Shown piece after piece: positions 8,106 through 16,223 of a stretch of DNA of 64,000 bases; the stretch's first letter is position 1, and each line of letters opens with the position of its first letter. Source of the DNA: Modestobacter sp. VKM Ac-2982 (lineage in GTDB: Bacteria > Actinomycetota > Actinomycetes > Mycobacteriales > Geodermatophilaceae); contig NZ_JAPVBL010000007.1 of assembly GCF_026967935.1 (NCBI RefSeq), forward strand, positions 176,334-240,333, written 5' to 3'. The notes beneath the pieces are model-generated. The model was given only the letters and a program-made list of their open reading frames with translations. It was not told the DNA's origin and did not search any database. Made by a program: the position numbers and the translations under genes.

Positions 8106-8933
8106 ATGACAGACCGTGCAGCCGAGGTGCGCTTCAAGCCGCAGGACCTCCTGCTGGCACTGGGGGGCGCACTGATCCTCGACAGCCACGAGGAGCCTCT
8201 TCCGACGAAGGTCTTCCTCGACGTGCTCGGGTCCCTGGGCGTGAGCGACGACGCCACCAGGTCGGTGCTGACCCGGCTCACCGAGCGCGGGCTGCTGACT
8301 CGTGACCAGGACGGGAGAGTGGCCCGCTACGGCCTGACCGAGACCTCTCGGAGGGTCCTGCGGGAGGGGCGGGAGCGGGTGCTGGCGACCGAACCGTTCC
8401 ACCAGGGGAGCAGCGAGTGGACGCTGCTGAGCTTCTCCCTGCCGGAGACGCAGCGGGACGTCCGGAATCGGCTGCGGTCCCGGCTGACCTGGGCGGGCTT
8501 CGGCTGCCTGCGCGACGGGCTGTGGATCGCGCCGGGCCGGGTCGACCTCGACTCGATCATCACCGTCGGCGATGAGGTGGGAGGCCTGCAGATCGACGGG
8601 TTCGTGGCCTCTCCCGCCGCCGGCACGGATGTCGCCCGGTTCGTCCGTCGGGCCTGGGACCTCGATGTTCTGCGCGCGGAGCACGAAGAGTTCCTCCGCC
8701 GGTGGGACCGGCCCCTCCCTCGTGACGAGGACCCGCTGGCCCTGTTCACCCTCCTCGGCGCCCACTGGATCCGCCTGCTGCGACTCGACCCGGTGCTGCC
8801 CGATCGCCACCTGGGTGCGGACTGGCCCGCCCGCCGGTCGACGGCCGTGTACCGCACCGTCTTCGCAGCCCTGGAGGCGCGCGCCCAGGCGGCCTTCGCC
8901 GACCTCGTGCGGGACGCACGCGCGAGGCGGTAG
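8106..8933 (+). CDS. PaaX family transcriptional repressor
   Basis: 275 residues with the PaaX layout: an N-terminal winged helix (VFLDVLGSLGVSDDATRSVL, LTERGLLTRDQDGRVARYGL), a central Cas2-like domain (EWTLLSFSLPETQRDVRNRL; GFGCLRDGLWIAPG) and the C-terminal four-helix region. ATG 8106 follows AGGGAGGGG. Proteins of this family repress aromatic or short-chain acyl-CoA catabolism, but no such operon adjoins it. The nearest possible targets are the hydrolase genes downstream, whose promoter starts 44 bp after this gene. Confidence 0.92.
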   Translation: MTDRAAEVRFKPQDLLLALGGALILDSHEEPLPTKVFLDVLGSLGVSDDATRSVLTRLTERGLLTRDQDGRVARYGLTETSRRVLREGRERVLATEPFHQGSSEWTLLSFSLPETQRDVRNRLRSRLTWAGFGCLRDGLWIAPGRVDLDSIITVGDEVGGLQIDGFVASPAAGTDVARFVRRAWDLDVLRAEHEEFLRRWDRPLPRDEDPLALFTLLGAHWIRLLRLDPVLPDRHLGADWPARRSTAVYRTVFAALEARAQAAFADLVRDARARR

Positions 8934-8976
8934 CTCCGCCTGAGTGGGCTGGCTCACAGAAAAGCTCGGCATTTCG

Positions 8977-9005
8977 TTGACGCTCGTTTCACTCGGGCCT
9001 AGCGT
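8977..9005 (+). promoter_or_regulatory. Strong vegetative promoter before the secreted hydrolase gene
   Basis: TTGACG (8977-8982), a 17-bp spacer and TAGCGT (9000-9005) match the actinobacterial housekeeping consensus. A transcript start near 9012 leaves a leader of about 29 nt to the ATG at 9041. The upstream stretch is locally AT-richer than its surroundings. Confidence 0.75.
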
Positions 9006-9040
9006 CTCCGGCATCCCGACCCCCTCCCGTGAGGATGCTG

Positions 9041-10438
9041 ATGTCCCCTCGATCGCTCGTCCCCGGCCTGGCCTGCGCGCTGGCCATCTCGCTCGCCGCC
9101 GCCACACCCGCCGCAGCCGGAGAGCCCGCGGCCCCGAGGCACGTCGAGGGGACGGTCGACGACGGGGCCACCGCCTGGGTCGCCGACGTCCCCGCCGACT
9201 GGAACGGCACGGTGCTGCTGTACAGCCACGGCTACCGGCCCAGCTTCTTCCCCATCCCGCACACCGCCGAGAACGCGCCGGACGACGTGACCCGGCAGGC
9301 CCTGTTGGACCGGGGCTACGCCCTGGTCGGCTCCTCCTATGAGCGCAGCGGCTGGACGCTGGACACCGCTGCCGAGGACCAGCTGCAGACCCTGGATGCC
9401 TTCCGGGCCGCCGTCGGTGAGCCATCGCGGGTGCTCGCCGTCGGGACCTCCATGGGCGGCCTGGTGACCGGCCAGCTGGCCGAGCTCCCCGGTACCCCCG
9501 TCGACGGGGCGCTGCCGACCTGCGGGCTCATGCACGGCGGCGTCGACCTGCTCAACTACCAGCTCGACGGTGCCCATGCGATCGCCCAGCTGCTCGTCCC
9601 ACCGGGCACCGAGGTACAGCTGGCCGACTACGAGGGCGACCTGGCCGCCGTCAACGCCGCGGCGAGCACTCTCACCGACGCCGTCGTGGCCGCGCAGGAC
9701 GATCCCGCGGGCCGGGCACGGATCGCGCTCGCCGCCGCGCTGTACCACCTGCCCCGCTGGGCCGAGGGCCAGCCCGAGCCCGGTCCACGGGACCACCAGG
9801 CGCAGGTCGACGCCCAGGTCGCCCAGTTCACCTCCGCACTGGGTTTCACCTACCCGGCCCGGGTCGACATCGAGACCACGGTCGGCGGCAACCCGTCCTG
9901 GAACGCCGGCGTCGACTACCGGGCGTTGCTGCAGCGCGCCGACGAGCGGGCGCAGGTGACGGCGCTGTACCGGGAGGCCGGGCTCGACCTGGCCGCGGAC
10001 CTCGACCGGCTGACCGCGACGGCGTCGGTGACCGCCGACGAGGACGCGCTGCAGACGGCCCACGCCACGTCCGAGCTCACCGGGGAGTTGCAGGTCCCGG
10101 TCCTGAGCCTGCACACCACGCATGACGTCCTCGCCCCGGTCCAGGTCGAGGAGGAGTACGCGGAGACCGTGCGCCAGGCCGGTGCGAACGGACTGCTGCG
10201 CCAGGCCTTCGTGCACCGGCTGAGCCACTGCCAGTTCACGCCCGCCGAGCTGGTCGCCTCCGTCGAGGCCCTGGACGAGCGGGTGGCCACGGGTCACTGG
10301 GGCTCCGTCGCCCACCCCCGCACGTTGGATGCCGCGGCCGAGGAGCTCGGCCTGGGTGGGTCGGACATCCTGCGCACCTACCGACCGGCCGAGTGGCTGG
10401 GCGACCGCGGCGGCGTGTTCGGCGCCCCGCGCTCCTGA
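9041..10438 (+). CDS. Secreted alpha/beta hydrolase
   Basis: 465 residues with a Sec-type signal peptide (SLVPGLACALAISLAAATPA, cleavage likely after AAAG). The mature part begins with an esterase-like strand VADVPADWNGTVLLYSHGY. The nucleophile elbow is GTSMGG, the acid is probably in HTTHDVLAP and the His in RLSHCQF, completing a triad. The start at ATG 9041 uses GAGG 7 nt upstream; in-frame GTG 9029 and ATG 9035 are worse placed. The substrate is unknown; tannase/feruloyl-esterase-like or peptidase activity cannot be separated. A second secreted hydrolase follows by 47 bp, probably on the same transcript. Confidence 0.9.
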   Translation: MSPRSLVPGLACALAISLAAATPAAAGEPAAPRHVEGTVDDGATAWVADVPADWNGTVLLYSHGYRPSFFPIPHTAENAPDDVTRQALLDRGYALVGSSYERSGWTLDTAAEDQLQTLDAFRAAVGEPSRVLAVGTSMGGLVTGQLAELPGTPVDGALPTCGLMHGGVDLLNYQLDGAHAIAQLLVPPGTEVQLADYEGDLAAVNAAASTLTDAVVAAQDDPAGRARIALAAALYHLPRWAEGQPEPGPRDHQAQVDAQVAQFTSALGFTYPARVDIETTVGGNPSWNAGVDYRALLQRADERAQVTALYREAGLDLAADLDRLTATASVTADEDALQTAHATSELTGELQVPVLSLHTTHDVLAPVQVEEEYAETVRQAGANGLLRQAFVHRLSHCQFTPAELVASVEALDERVATGHWGSVAHPRTLDAAAEELGLGGSDILRTYRPAEWLGDRGGVFGAPRS

Positions 10439-10485
10439 CCTCGACCGGCGTCCCTCGGCCCCGTCCCGTTCCCCGTGGAGGAAGC

Positions 10486-12159
10486 GTGTTCAGCAGGCGT
10501 ACCCGCCGTCTCGGCGTGATCGGCACCATCACCGGCGCGGTCGTGGCGGGGGTGCTGGCTCCGCCGGCAGCCGCCCACCCGCCCCGCCCCGCCCCGGCCG
10601 CAGAGCCCGACTGGTTCGACTACGACCGGCCGGCCGCATACGGCACGCACGTGGAACGGCTCCAGGTGCCGATGCAGGACGGCTTCGAGCTCGGGTGCAC
10701 CATCGCCCGACCGGCGCTCGGGGGCGAGCCGGCGGCCGGGGAGTTCCCCGGGCTCCTGCGGAGCTACACGCCGTACGGCAGGGCCGTGGAGGAGGCAGAG
10801 GGCGAGTTCGCCACGTACTTCAGCCAGCGCGGCTACAACGTGATGTCGTGCGACATCCGTGGCACCGGGATCTCCCCGGCACCGGGCTTCGAGGCGCGGT
10901 GGCCGATCCAGAGCAAGGACGGCCATGACGCCGTCGAGTGGCTGGCCGAGCAGCCGTGGTCCTCGGGCAAGGTGGGTGCCTCCGGCACGAGTTACGGCGG
11001 CCAGACGACCCTCGAGATCGCGGCAGAGCAACCGCCGCACCTGGTGGCGATCGCGCCCAACGTCTCGCCGATGGAGAACTACTCCGAGATCTTCTACCCG
11101 GGCGGAGCGCGCGCGGATGCCGACTGGCTCTGGGTGGGCGCCCCGGATGTGGCAGATCCCGCCTTCGACCAGCGGCAGCTCGACGCCTTCGCGGCCCATC
11201 CCACGTACGACGAGTACTGGGACGTCCAGAACGTGGCGAACGAGCACGAGGACATCGAGGTCCCGGTCCTGCTCACTGGTGGCTGGTTCGACGTCTTCCG
11301 GGCCGGGGCGATCGGCAACTACGAGGGCCTGCGCGACGCCGGGAACGACGACGTCCGGCTGGTCATGGGGCCCTGGACCCACGCGGACCCCTGGGAGCAG
11401 GAGACCGAACCGCTGCCGATCGGCGCGACCCTCGCCTGGTTCGACCACTGGCTGCGCGACGACCCCGACGCACCACTGCCGGCGGCGCCGGTGACCAGCT
11501 ACGAGGTCGAGGGCACCGGCGGCCGCTGGGTGGAGCTGGCCGACTGGCCGGCGGACGGGAACGGGCAGGTCCTGGCTCTCGGCACCGACCGGGAACTGGA
11601 CCGACGGCCCGGCAAGCCGGGGACCCTGGACCTCGCGATCGACCCGGACGACGGCCCGGCCACCACCTGCCTGGTCGGGTGCCCGCGGCCGACGGACCCG
11701 GCAGCGGACAACGCCGCGGCGGACGAGGGGCGACTGACGTTCACGTCGGACCCGCTGGCGCACGACGCCGTCATGGCCGGGCAGGCCGAGGTCACCCTGG
11801 AGGCGACCCTGCCCGCCAGCGACGGCAACCTCGTGGCCAAGGTGATGGACGTCGCCCCCGACGGCCGGGTCACCGAGGTCGCCGCCGGCTGGCTGCGGGC
11901 CAGCCACCGGTTCGGGCACGATCGGAGCGTCCCCGTGACGCCGGGGGAGGAGACCACGTTCGTCATCGAGACGCAGCCGGCGCACTGGCGCTTCGCCGAG
12001 GGGCACCGGGTGCGGATCAGCCTGATGACCGGCGACGTCCCGCGGATCGCGCCGGACGACTCCACCGGGACCATCGACGTCGCCGCCGGCGCCCGTGGCT
12101 CCGTGGCTGAGATCGAGTTCACCGACCGGGCCCGGTTCGCGAGGACGCCCGCGGCATAG
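10486..12159 (+). CDS. Secreted CocE/NonD family hydrolase (peptidase S15-like)
   Basis: 557 residues. A Tat/Sec-like signal (RRTRRLGVIGTITGAVVAGV) ends near AAAH. The catalytic alpha/beta domain has GTSYGG (Ser nucleophile), an acid region around LTGGWFDVFRAG, and His in GPWTHADPW, the usual S15/CocE order. The C-terminal jelly-roll (about 330-557) contains the family's ATLPASDGNLVAKVMDV and EGHRVRISL motifs. The GTG at 10486 follows GGAGG; the longer in-frame ORF from 10393 overlaps the previous gene. Family members are X-Pro dipeptidyl-peptidases, cocaine esterases or beta-lactam acylases; substrate not assigned. Confidence 0.93.
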   Translation: MFSRRTRRLGVIGTITGAVVAGVLAPPAAAHPPRPAPAAEPDWFDYDRPAAYGTHVERLQVPMQDGFELGCTIARPALGGEPAAGEFPGLLRSYTPYGRAVEEAEGEFATYFSQRGYNVMSCDIRGTGISPAPGFEARWPIQSKDGHDAVEWLAEQPWSSGKVGASGTSYGGQTTLEIAAEQPPHLVAIAPNVSPMENYSEIFYPGGARADADWLWVGAPDVADPAFDQRQLDAFAAHPTYDEYWDVQNVANEHEDIEVPVLLTGGWFDVFRAGAIGNYEGLRDAGNDDVRLVMGPWTHADPWEQETEPLPIGATLAWFDHWLRDDPDAPLPAAPVTSYEVEGTGGRWVELADWPADGNGQVLALGTDRELDRRPGKPGTLDLAIDPDDGPATTCLVGCPRPTDPAADNAAADEGRLTFTSDPLAHDAVMAGQAEVTLEATLPASDGNLVAKVMDVAPDGRVTEVAAGWLRASHRFGHDRSVPVTPGEETTFVIETQPAHWRFAEGHRVRISLMTGDVPRIAPDDSTGTIDVAAGARGSVAEIEFTDRARFARTPAA

Positions 12160-12554
12160 GCCGGGTCCGGTCAGGCCGCGCGGCCCGCACCCTCCTGGTT
12201 GCGGGCCGCACGGGTCTGCCCAGCACCACCCCGTAGGCACCCGACGGCTCCGCGCTCCCTGGGACAGCCTCCTCGGCGTTCCGGCAGGGCACTCGTGCAC
12301 GGCTGCGGGGCGTCGACCGTCCGACGTCCACCCGGGGCCGGTGACCCACTTCCACGCCCGCCAGGTCGACGCGCGCATGATGCGGGGCCCCCCGCGTGGC
12401 AGCTGACCTCCGCCGCTGCTCCATTGCGGTCGCACGACGAGCTTCTTGCGATCCGGTGACCGGCCTCGTGTCACCCGTCGGCGAGACGGTCGCCGGGCCA
12501 ATCTCCACCCATCGAGGCAGCAGCGCGGCTGCCGTTCATCGTGGAGGTGTCCCC
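12160..12554. other. Non-coding gap between the hydrolase and the small zinc-ribbon gene
   Basis: It holds a terminator hairpin at 12180-12209 and the ribosome-binding site (GGAGG at 12543-12547) of the next gene. No reading frame here looks coding on either strand, and no convincing -10/-35 pair was found. Confidence 0.5.
12180..12209 (+). terminator. Hairpin terminator after the S15-like hydrolase gene
   Basis: GCGGCCCGCA and TGCGGGCCGC are perfect 10-bp arms around a 10-nt loop, 21 nt after the stop codon. There is no U-run, as is common for actinobacterial terminators. Confidence 0.75.
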
Positions 12555-12734
12555 GTGTCCGAGCTCCTGGACCACTCGGTCGTCGTGCAGGCCAGCGCGC
12601 TGGCCCGGATGTCCTGCTGCGTCGCGTGCGGCGGACAGGACGTCGGTGACCACCCCGGCGAGTTCGACCCGCAGGACTGGGTGGCGGTCCTGGTCTGCCT
12701 GAGCTGCGGCCACCGGTGGTCGGTCAACTGCTGA
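12555..12734 (+). CDS. Small zinc-ribbon-like protein, function unknown
   Basis: 59 residues. CVACGGQ near residue 22 and CLSCGH near 48 form two CxxC pairs separated by about 25 residues, a zinc-ribbon arrangement; further Cys lie just before the first pair and at the C-terminus. The GTG at 12555 has GGAGG 8 nt upstream, which supports translation; an upstream in-frame ATG at 12396 has no such site. No recognised family beyond the ribbon. Confidence 0.65.
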   Translation: MSELLDHSVVVQASALARMSCCVACGGQDVGDHPGEFDPQDWVAVLVCLSCGHRWSVNC

Positions 12735-12800
12735 TCGGCGGGCGGCACGGGGCCTGACCAACCGGGCCCCTCCAGGTCGCACGGGACGGATGACCCCGAC

Positions 12801-12831
12801 TTGACCTTGACGCAGGGTCAGGGCTGGACGC
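12801..12831 (+). promoter_or_regulatory. MerR-type operator/promoter of the ABC exporter operon
   Basis: TTGACC (12801-12806) is followed after a 19-bp spacer by GGACGC (12826-12831). The spacer carries the near-palindrome CCTTGACGCAGGGTCAGG, centred at about 12814. A long 19-bp spacer with a dyad inside is the hallmark of MerR-activated promoters, and a MerR gene is the third gene of this operon. The leader is very short and no Shine-Dalgarno precedes the ATG at 12839. Confidence 0.65.
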
Positions 12832-12838
12832 TCCTGCC

Positions 12839-13612
12839 ATGACCACGACAGCAGCCATCGAGACCACCGGGCTGACCAAGTCCTACGGCGAGCACGCGGT
12901 GCTCGCAGGTGTCGACCTGAGCGTCCCCGCGGGGACCGTCTTCGCCCTCCTGGGCAGCAACGGCGCCGGCAAGACCACGACGGTGCGCATCCTGTGCACC
13001 CTCCTGCGAGCCGACAGCGGGACCGCGTCCGTCCACGGGTTCGACGTCGCCACCCAGCCCGCCGAGGTGCGCGGGGCGATCAGCCTCACCGGGCAGTTCG
13101 CCGCCGTCGACGAGCTCCTCACCGGGCGCGAGAACCTCGTGCTCGTCGCCCAGTTGCGGCACCTCGACGGGGCCGGCCGGATCGCCGACGACCTGCTCGC
13201 CCGGTTCCAGCTGACCGACGCCGCCGGCCGCCGGGTGTCGACCTGGTCGGGCGGGACGCGCCGTCGCCTCGACATCGCGATGAGCCTCATCGGTGATCCG
13301 CCGGTGCTCTTCCTGGACGAGCCGACGACGGGCCTGGACCCGCAGTCGCGGCTCGAGGTGTGGGCGACGGTCCGGGAGCTCGCCGGCCGGGGCACGACGG
13401 TGCTGCTCACCACCCAGTACCTCGACGAGGCCGAGCAGCTCGCCGACCGGATCGCCGTCCTGCACCAGGGCCGGGTGATCGCCGAGGGCAACCTCGTCGA
13501 GCTCCGGCAACTGCTCCCCCCTGCCACGGTCGAGCACGTCGAGAAGCAGCCGTCCCTCGAGGACGTCTTCCTGGCGATCGTCGGCTCCGGCCAGCAGGAG
13601 ACGGACCGATGA
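12839..13612 (+). CDS. Daunorubicin-resistance-type ABC transporter ATPase
   Basis: 257 residues. Walker A GSNGAGKTTT near 40, Q-loop in SLTGQFAAVDELLTG, signature WSGGTRRRLD, Walker [14 protein letters not shown] and H-loop region TTQYLDEAEQLADRI are all present. The signature and TGLDP pattern are those of DrrA-like drug exporters. The C-terminal segment (TVEHVEKQPSLEDVFLAIVG) is the short DrrA-type tail. It pairs with the ABC-2 permease gene that overlaps its stop (ATGA) and should energise export of a hydrophobic compound at the membrane. Confidence 0.94.
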   Translation: MTTTAAIETTGLTKSYGEHAVLAGVDLSVPAGTVFALLGSNGAGKTTTVRILCTLLRADSGTASVHGFDVATQPAEVRGAISLTGQFAAVDELLTGRENLVLVAQLRHLDGAGRIADDLLARFQLTDAAGRRVSTWSGGTRRRLDIAMSLIGDPPVLFLDEPTTGLDPQSRLEVWATVRELAGRGTTVLLTTQYLDEAEQLADRIAVLHQGRVIAEGNLVELRQLLPPATVEHVEKQPSLEDVFLAIVGSGQQETDR

Positions 13613-14373
13613 CCACCACGTACGTCGTCCGCGACACCACGACCCTGCTGAAGCGGTCGCTGCGGCACGTGCTGCGCAGCCCGGACACGATCATCACCAC
13701 CGCGATCACGCCGATCGCCATGCTGCTGCTGTTCGTCTACGTCTTCGGCAGCGCGATCGAGGTCGGGAACGGGGCGTACGTCGACTACCTGCTGCCCGGG
13801 ATCCTGCTCATCACCATCGCCTCCGGGATCGCCTACACCGCCTTCCGACTGTTCACCGACGTCTCCAGCGGGATCTTCGAGCGGTTCCAGTCGATGCCGA
13901 TCGCCCGGCAGTCCGTGCTGTGGGCCCACGTGCTGACCTCGCTGGTGGCGAACCTGGTCTCGTTGGTGCTGGTCGTGCTCGTCGCCGTGGCGATGGGCTT
14001 CCGCTCCGGCGCCGGGGTGCTCGCCTGGCTGGCCGTGCTCGGCATCCTGGTGCTGTTCACCCTGGCGCTCACCTGGCTGGCCGTCGTCCCCGGGCTGACC
14101 GCCACCTCCCTGGACGGGGTGAGCGGGTTCTCCTACCCGTTGGTCTTCCTGCCGTTCATCAGCTCGGCGTTCGTCCCGACCTCGGGGATGCCGGGCCCGG
14201 TGCGCCGGTTCGCCGAGCACCAGCCCGTCACGCCGATCGTGAACACCCTGCGCAGCCTCTACGCCGAGCAGCCGGTCGGCGACGACGGCTGGACGGCCCT
14301 CGCCTGGTGCGTCGGCCTGCTGCTGGTGGCATACCTGTTCGCGATGGTCACCTACCGGCGGAAGATCGGCTGA
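13609..14373 (+). CDS. ABC-2 type drug exporter permease (DrrB-like)
   Basis: 254 residues with about six membrane segments, for example TTAITPIAMLLLFVYVFG, LLPGILLITIASGIAYTAF and GVLAWLAVLGILVLFTLAL. The ABC-2 signature region is around SGFSYPLVFLPFISSAFVPT followed by MPGPVRRFAEHQPVTPI, typical of DrrB. The ATG overlaps the ATPase stop, indicating coupled synthesis of the two subunits. Substrate unknown; regulation by the co-encoded MerR protein is likely. Confidence 0.93.
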   Translation: MTTTYVVRDTTTLLKRSLRHVLRSPDTIITTAITPIAMLLLFVYVFGSAIEVGNGAYVDYLLPGILLITIASGIAYTAFRLFTDVSSGIFERFQSMPIARQSVLWAHVLTSLVANLVSLVLVVLVAVAMGFRSGAGVLAWLAVLGILVLFTLALTWLAVVPGLTATSLDGVSGFSYPLVFLPFISSAFVPTSGMPGPVRRFAEHQPVTPIVNTLRSLYAEQPVGDDGWTALAWCVGLLLVAYLFAMVTYRRKIG

Positions 14374-14400
14374 CCACGCCGCCGAGCAGAGGGCACGCCC

Positions 14401-15159
14401 GTGCTGACCATCAGCCAGCTCGCGTCCTACGCCGGCGTGACGGTGCGCGCCGTCCGGCACTACCACGCCAAGGAGCTGCTGCCCGAGCCGGAACGGGACT
14501 CCTCCGGGTACCGGCGCTACGACGCGGTGGCGGTCGTGGAGCTGATCCGGATCCGCACCCTCGCCGAGGCCGGCGTGCCGCTGTCCCGGGTGCGGGAGCT
14601 GCTGGCGGCCGGCGAGGAGGAGTTCGCGGCGGCGGTCGAGGAGGTCGACCGTCGCCTCCGCGCCGAGATCCGCGACCGCCAGCGGCACCGGACCCGGATC
14701 GCGCAGCTCGCGGCGGGGGAGAGCCTCGTGCTGCCGCCGGTGGCGGTCGCCTACCTGGAGCGGATGCGCGAGCTCGGCTTCCCGGAGCGCCTGGTCGAGA
14801 TCGAGCGGGACAGCTGGATCCTGATCGCGGCCCAGGCGCCGGAGCAGGTGCCGGCCATGATGGCGGTCAAGCACGCGCAGCTCGAGCACCCGACGCTGCG
14901 CCGGCTCTACCTCGACCTCGGGGAGCTCACCGACTGCACGGCCGACGACCCGCGGCTGCCCGAGCTCGCCGACCGGGTGGAGGCCTTCCTCGAGGGGGCG
15001 GCCGCCGCGTCCGCCGGGGCCGCGGAGCAGCCGATCAGCGAGGACCTGGTCGCGCTGCTGGACGCGGCGTTCGTGCAGTCCTTCCCGTGGGCGCCGCGAC
15101 TGCTGCGGCTCCTGGAACAGCGGGGCTACACCGGCTGGACGAACATCCGGCGCACCTGA
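14401..15159 (+). CDS. MerR family regulator of the ABC exporter
   Basis: 252 residues. The N-terminal MerR HTH reads LTISQLASYAGVTVRAVRHY then DSSGYRRYDAVAVVELIRI, followed by the dimerisation helix (VSRVREL-like, LSRVRELLAAGEEEF). The C-terminal half is a helical domain of unknown ligand, longer than in classic metal MerR proteins and without a Cys metal site, so it probably senses an organic compound. It follows the permease by 27 nt with AGAGGG before the GTG. The dyad in the 19-bp promoter spacer at 12801 is its probable target, giving autoactivation of the operon. Confidence 0.92.
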   Translation: MLTISQLASYAGVTVRAVRHYHAKELLPEPERDSSGYRRYDAVAVVELIRIRTLAEAGVPLSRVRELLAAGEEEFAAAVEEVDRRLRAEIRDRQRHRTRIAQLAAGESLVLPPVAVAYLERMRELGFPERLVEIERDSWILIAAQAPEQVPAMMAVKHAQLEHPTLRRLYLDLGELTDCTADDPRLPELADRVEAFLEGAAAASAGAAEQPISEDLVALLDAAFVQSFPWAPRLLRLLEQRGYTGWTNIRRT

Positions 15160-15178
15160 CCCGCCGTCTCCGGTCAGG
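15155..15178. terminator. Bidirectional hairpin between convergent merR and dinB-like genes
   Basis: CCTGACC and GGTCAGG form perfect 7-bp arms around a 10-nt loop. Each arm contains the stop codon of one of the two convergent genes. Confidence 0.6.
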
Positions 15179-15662
15179 CCGGCAGGCGCTCCCGGGCGGC
15201 CAGCAGCTGCTCGCGGAGCACGTCCGCATGCCCGGCGTGCTGGGCGAGTTCACCGAGCACCTGCAGGTACAGCGCCCAGACCGGGCGGGCGCCCCGACCG
15301 CTCACCTCGTCGTCGAGGGCGAACCCGGCCATGGTCGCCCGGGACTCGGCGCACCGGTCCGCATGGGCCGCCCGCACCGACGCGATCGTGGCGTCCCTCC
15401 GGAGCACGAACGACCGGTCGGGGCTGCTGGCCACGCCGAGCTCCCGGGTGGAGGCCCCGGTGACCGCCTGGCCGAACCAGATCGCCTCCACGTAGGTGAC
15501 GTGCTGCAGCAGACCCAGCAGCGTGGTCTTGGAGGGCACGAGCCGGGCCCGGGCCTCCTGGTCGGTCAGCCCGTCCAGGCTGTGCTGAAGCGCGGAGCGG
15601 TGGGCGTCGAGCCGCTCGTCCAGGCTGCTGCGCAGGTCCTCGGTCCAGTTCGTCGCGGTCAC
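15174..15662 (-). CDS. DinB/DUF664 family protein
   Basis: 162 residues, a four-helix DinB-like protein. The pattern HRSALQHSLDGLTDQEARARL then LLGLLQHVTYVEAIWFGQAV, and LGELAQHAGHADVLREQL near the C-terminus, supplies the three metal-site His positions of the fold. GTG 15662 has GGAGG 6 nt upstream; the longer frame from 15773 has no support. Related proteins include mycothiol-dependent enzymes, but a specific reaction cannot be given. Confidence 0.85.
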   Translation of the reverse strand: MTATNWTEDLRSSLDERLDAHRSALQHSLDGLTDQEARARLVPSKTTLLGLLQHVTYVEAIWFGQAVTGASTRELGVASSPDRSFVLRRDATIASVRAAHADRCAESRATMAGFALDDEVSGRGARPVWALYLQVLGELAQHAGHADVLREQLLAARERLPA

Positions 15663-15741
15663 AGGGCCTCCGGGTCCGGGGACGGGTGATCGACGTCCAG
15701 GTGGTGCTCCGCTGACAGCTCCGCGCGCCCTGAGGCGTGGG

Positions 15742-15945
15742 TCAGACCGCGACGGTGGTGCCGCAGATGCCACAGACCTCGACCTGTCGGCGCTTCCACC
15801 GGGCGACCGGCACGAAGAACAGCGAGAACTGCTTGTACTGCTTCACCCGAGCCCACTGCGAGGTGTTGTTGCAGTTCGGGCAGGTGCGGGTCTCGCCGGG
15901 GCCGAGGTGCTGCCGCTTGGTGCCGAAGCCGAAGAGGAAGAACAT
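15742..15945 (-). CDS. Zinc-ribbon protein, function unknown
   Basis: 67 residues. CPNC near residue 22 and CGIC near 58 form a zinc ribbon around an aromatic core (QYKQFSLFFVPVARWKR). The same arrangement occurs in a small actinobacterial zinc-ribbon family of unknown role. The ATG at 15945 lies 6 nt after a TACGCT -10 box (minus strand, 15957-15952), so the message is probably leaderless; a GTG one codon earlier would precede the predicted transcript start. Confidence 0.75.
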   Translation of the reverse strand: MFFLFGFGTKRQHLGPGETRTCPNCNNTSQWARVKQYKQFSLFFVPVARWKRRQVEVCGICGTTVAV

Positions 15946-16083
15946 CACGTCAGCGTAGGGAGCGACCGCCGGGGCCGCCCTGTGGTCGGACGACGATCAG
16001 CCGACGTCGAGGGTGCGGACGACGGGGGGCGAGTGGCATCCCGGGCGTCAGACGGTCGTGTCCAACTGACCGTGCGCTACGGC

Positions 16084-16089
16084 TAGCGT
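16084..16089 (+). promoter_or_regulatory. -10 box before the lycopene cyclase region
   Basis: TAGCGT matches the TAnnnT consensus; the transcript would start near 16096, just before GAGGAG (16101-16106). No good -35 is seen at the expected spacing, which would suit a promoter that needs an activator. Confidence 0.45.
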
Positions 16090-16118
16090 GACCTGCGACC
16101 GAGGAGACGAGAGCACCC

Positions 16119-16223
16119 GTGACCCGCTGGCTGCCCCGCCGCGCCGCCCACCGTCGTTCCCGACGGAACACGCGTGCCCAGTCCCGCCTGCGCAGCTCGC
16201 CTGTGCACGCCGCGCGCCCGTGA
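16119..16223 (+). CDS. Short arginine-rich upstream ORF coupled to the lycopene cyclase
   Basis: 34 codons from GTG 16119 to TGA 16223. The product is very basic, with 13 Arg in 34 residues. GAGGAG lies 12 nt upstream and is the only ribosome site between the -10 box and the cyclase. Its TGA overlaps the cyclase GTG as GTGA, so cyclase translation may depend on reading this ORF. It may have no function as a peptide. The alternative is a cyclase start at in-frame GTG 16088, inside the -10 box. Confidence 0.45.
   Translation: MTRWLPRRAAHRRSRRNTRAQSRLRSSPVHAARP

Noticed and set aside
10378..12501. 707-codon minus-strand frame opposite the S15-like hydrolase
   Set aside because: Shadow of the + strand gene, which has signal peptide and catalytic motifs.
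16088..16219. Longer N-terminus for the lycopene cyclase
   Set aside because: GTG 16088 lies inside the -10 box and the added residues are low-complexity, so 16220 is preferred, though not proven.
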